A stretch of 6,482 nt of DNA from Candidatus Delongbacteria bacterium (lineage in GTDB: Bacteria > Bacteroidota > Bacteroidia > Bacteroidales > ML635J-15): NCBI GenBank assembly GCA_027858215.1, contig JAQIDD010000381.1:1-6482 (forward strand), written 5' to 3'. The notes beneath the pieces were generated by a model. That model made no database searches and was not told where the DNA came from. It was given only the letters and a program-made list of their open reading frames with translations. The translations under genes and the position numbers were made by a program. Shown in pieces: positions 6,471 to 6,482 of the stretch (position 1 is the first letter of the stretch; every line of letters starts with the position of its first letter).

Positions 6471-6478
6471 TAAATTTG
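6471..6478 (+). promoter_or_regulatory. Bacteroidota -7 promoter motif for a gene past the right edge
   Basis: TAAATTTG is an exact match to the TAnnTTTG consensus and follows the usual T-rich stretch. No clear TTTG is seen at -33. The initiation point and the gene it would serve lie beyond the end of the window. Confidence 0.45.
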
Positions 6479-6482
6479 GGCA

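Noticed and set aside
1..6482. CRISPR arrays, insertion sequences, tRNA or rRNA genes
   Set aside because: No regularly spaced repeats, no transposase-like frame and no tRNA or rRNA signature was seen on reading both strands; the only repeats are the short ones listed.

Overview
The window looks like ordinary chromosomal DNA from a member of the Bacteroidota, probably a Bacteroidales/Marinilabiliales-type organism. The evidence is moderate-to-low GC, A-rich untranslated leaders without Shine-Dalgarno sequences, TAnnTTTG-like -7 promoter motifs, and proteins of types common in that phylum. The assignment is inferred from style, not from a marker gene.

Layout, left to right. Positions 1-84 hold the possible 5' end of a minus-strand gene cut by the window edge. 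Positions 85-282 are a non-coding gap between that gene and the next. Positions 283-3951 encode a very large NtrY-like membrane sensor histidine kinase of 1222 residues: about twelve membrane segments, three extracytoplasmic regions, then HAMP, HisKA and HATPase_c. No response regulator is in the window. Positions 4079-4894 encode a lipoprotein M48 zinc metalloprotease (HEIGH, EYEAD), probably acting in the envelope. Positions 4895-5385 are a 491-base gap that is not empty. It holds a compact structured RNA candidate with a strong intrinsic terminator (5006-5094), then a broken reading frame that begins like a secretion signal (5144-5206) and stays open after its stop codon to 5344. Positions 5386-6294 encode an S4-domain RluA-family RNA pseudouridine synthase. 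Positions 6295-6482 hold weak hairpins and, at the right edge, a clean TAAATTTG promoter motif that probably serves a gene outside the window.

The three complete genes are all on the plus strand but are separated by gaps of about 127 and 491 bases, each with its own possible promoter, so they look like independent units rather than one operon. The kinase and the metalloprotease both concern the cell envelope, but nothing in the sequence links them directly. The most interesting part is the 4895-5385 gap. Its RNA shares several conserved blocks, in order, with cobalamin riboswitches, but lacks others, and it is followed by what may be the dead start of an exported protein. My preferred reading is a relic of a lost riboswitch-controlled uptake gene; a compact, still active RNA is the alternative. 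I found no CRISPR array, insertion sequence, tRNA or rRNA.
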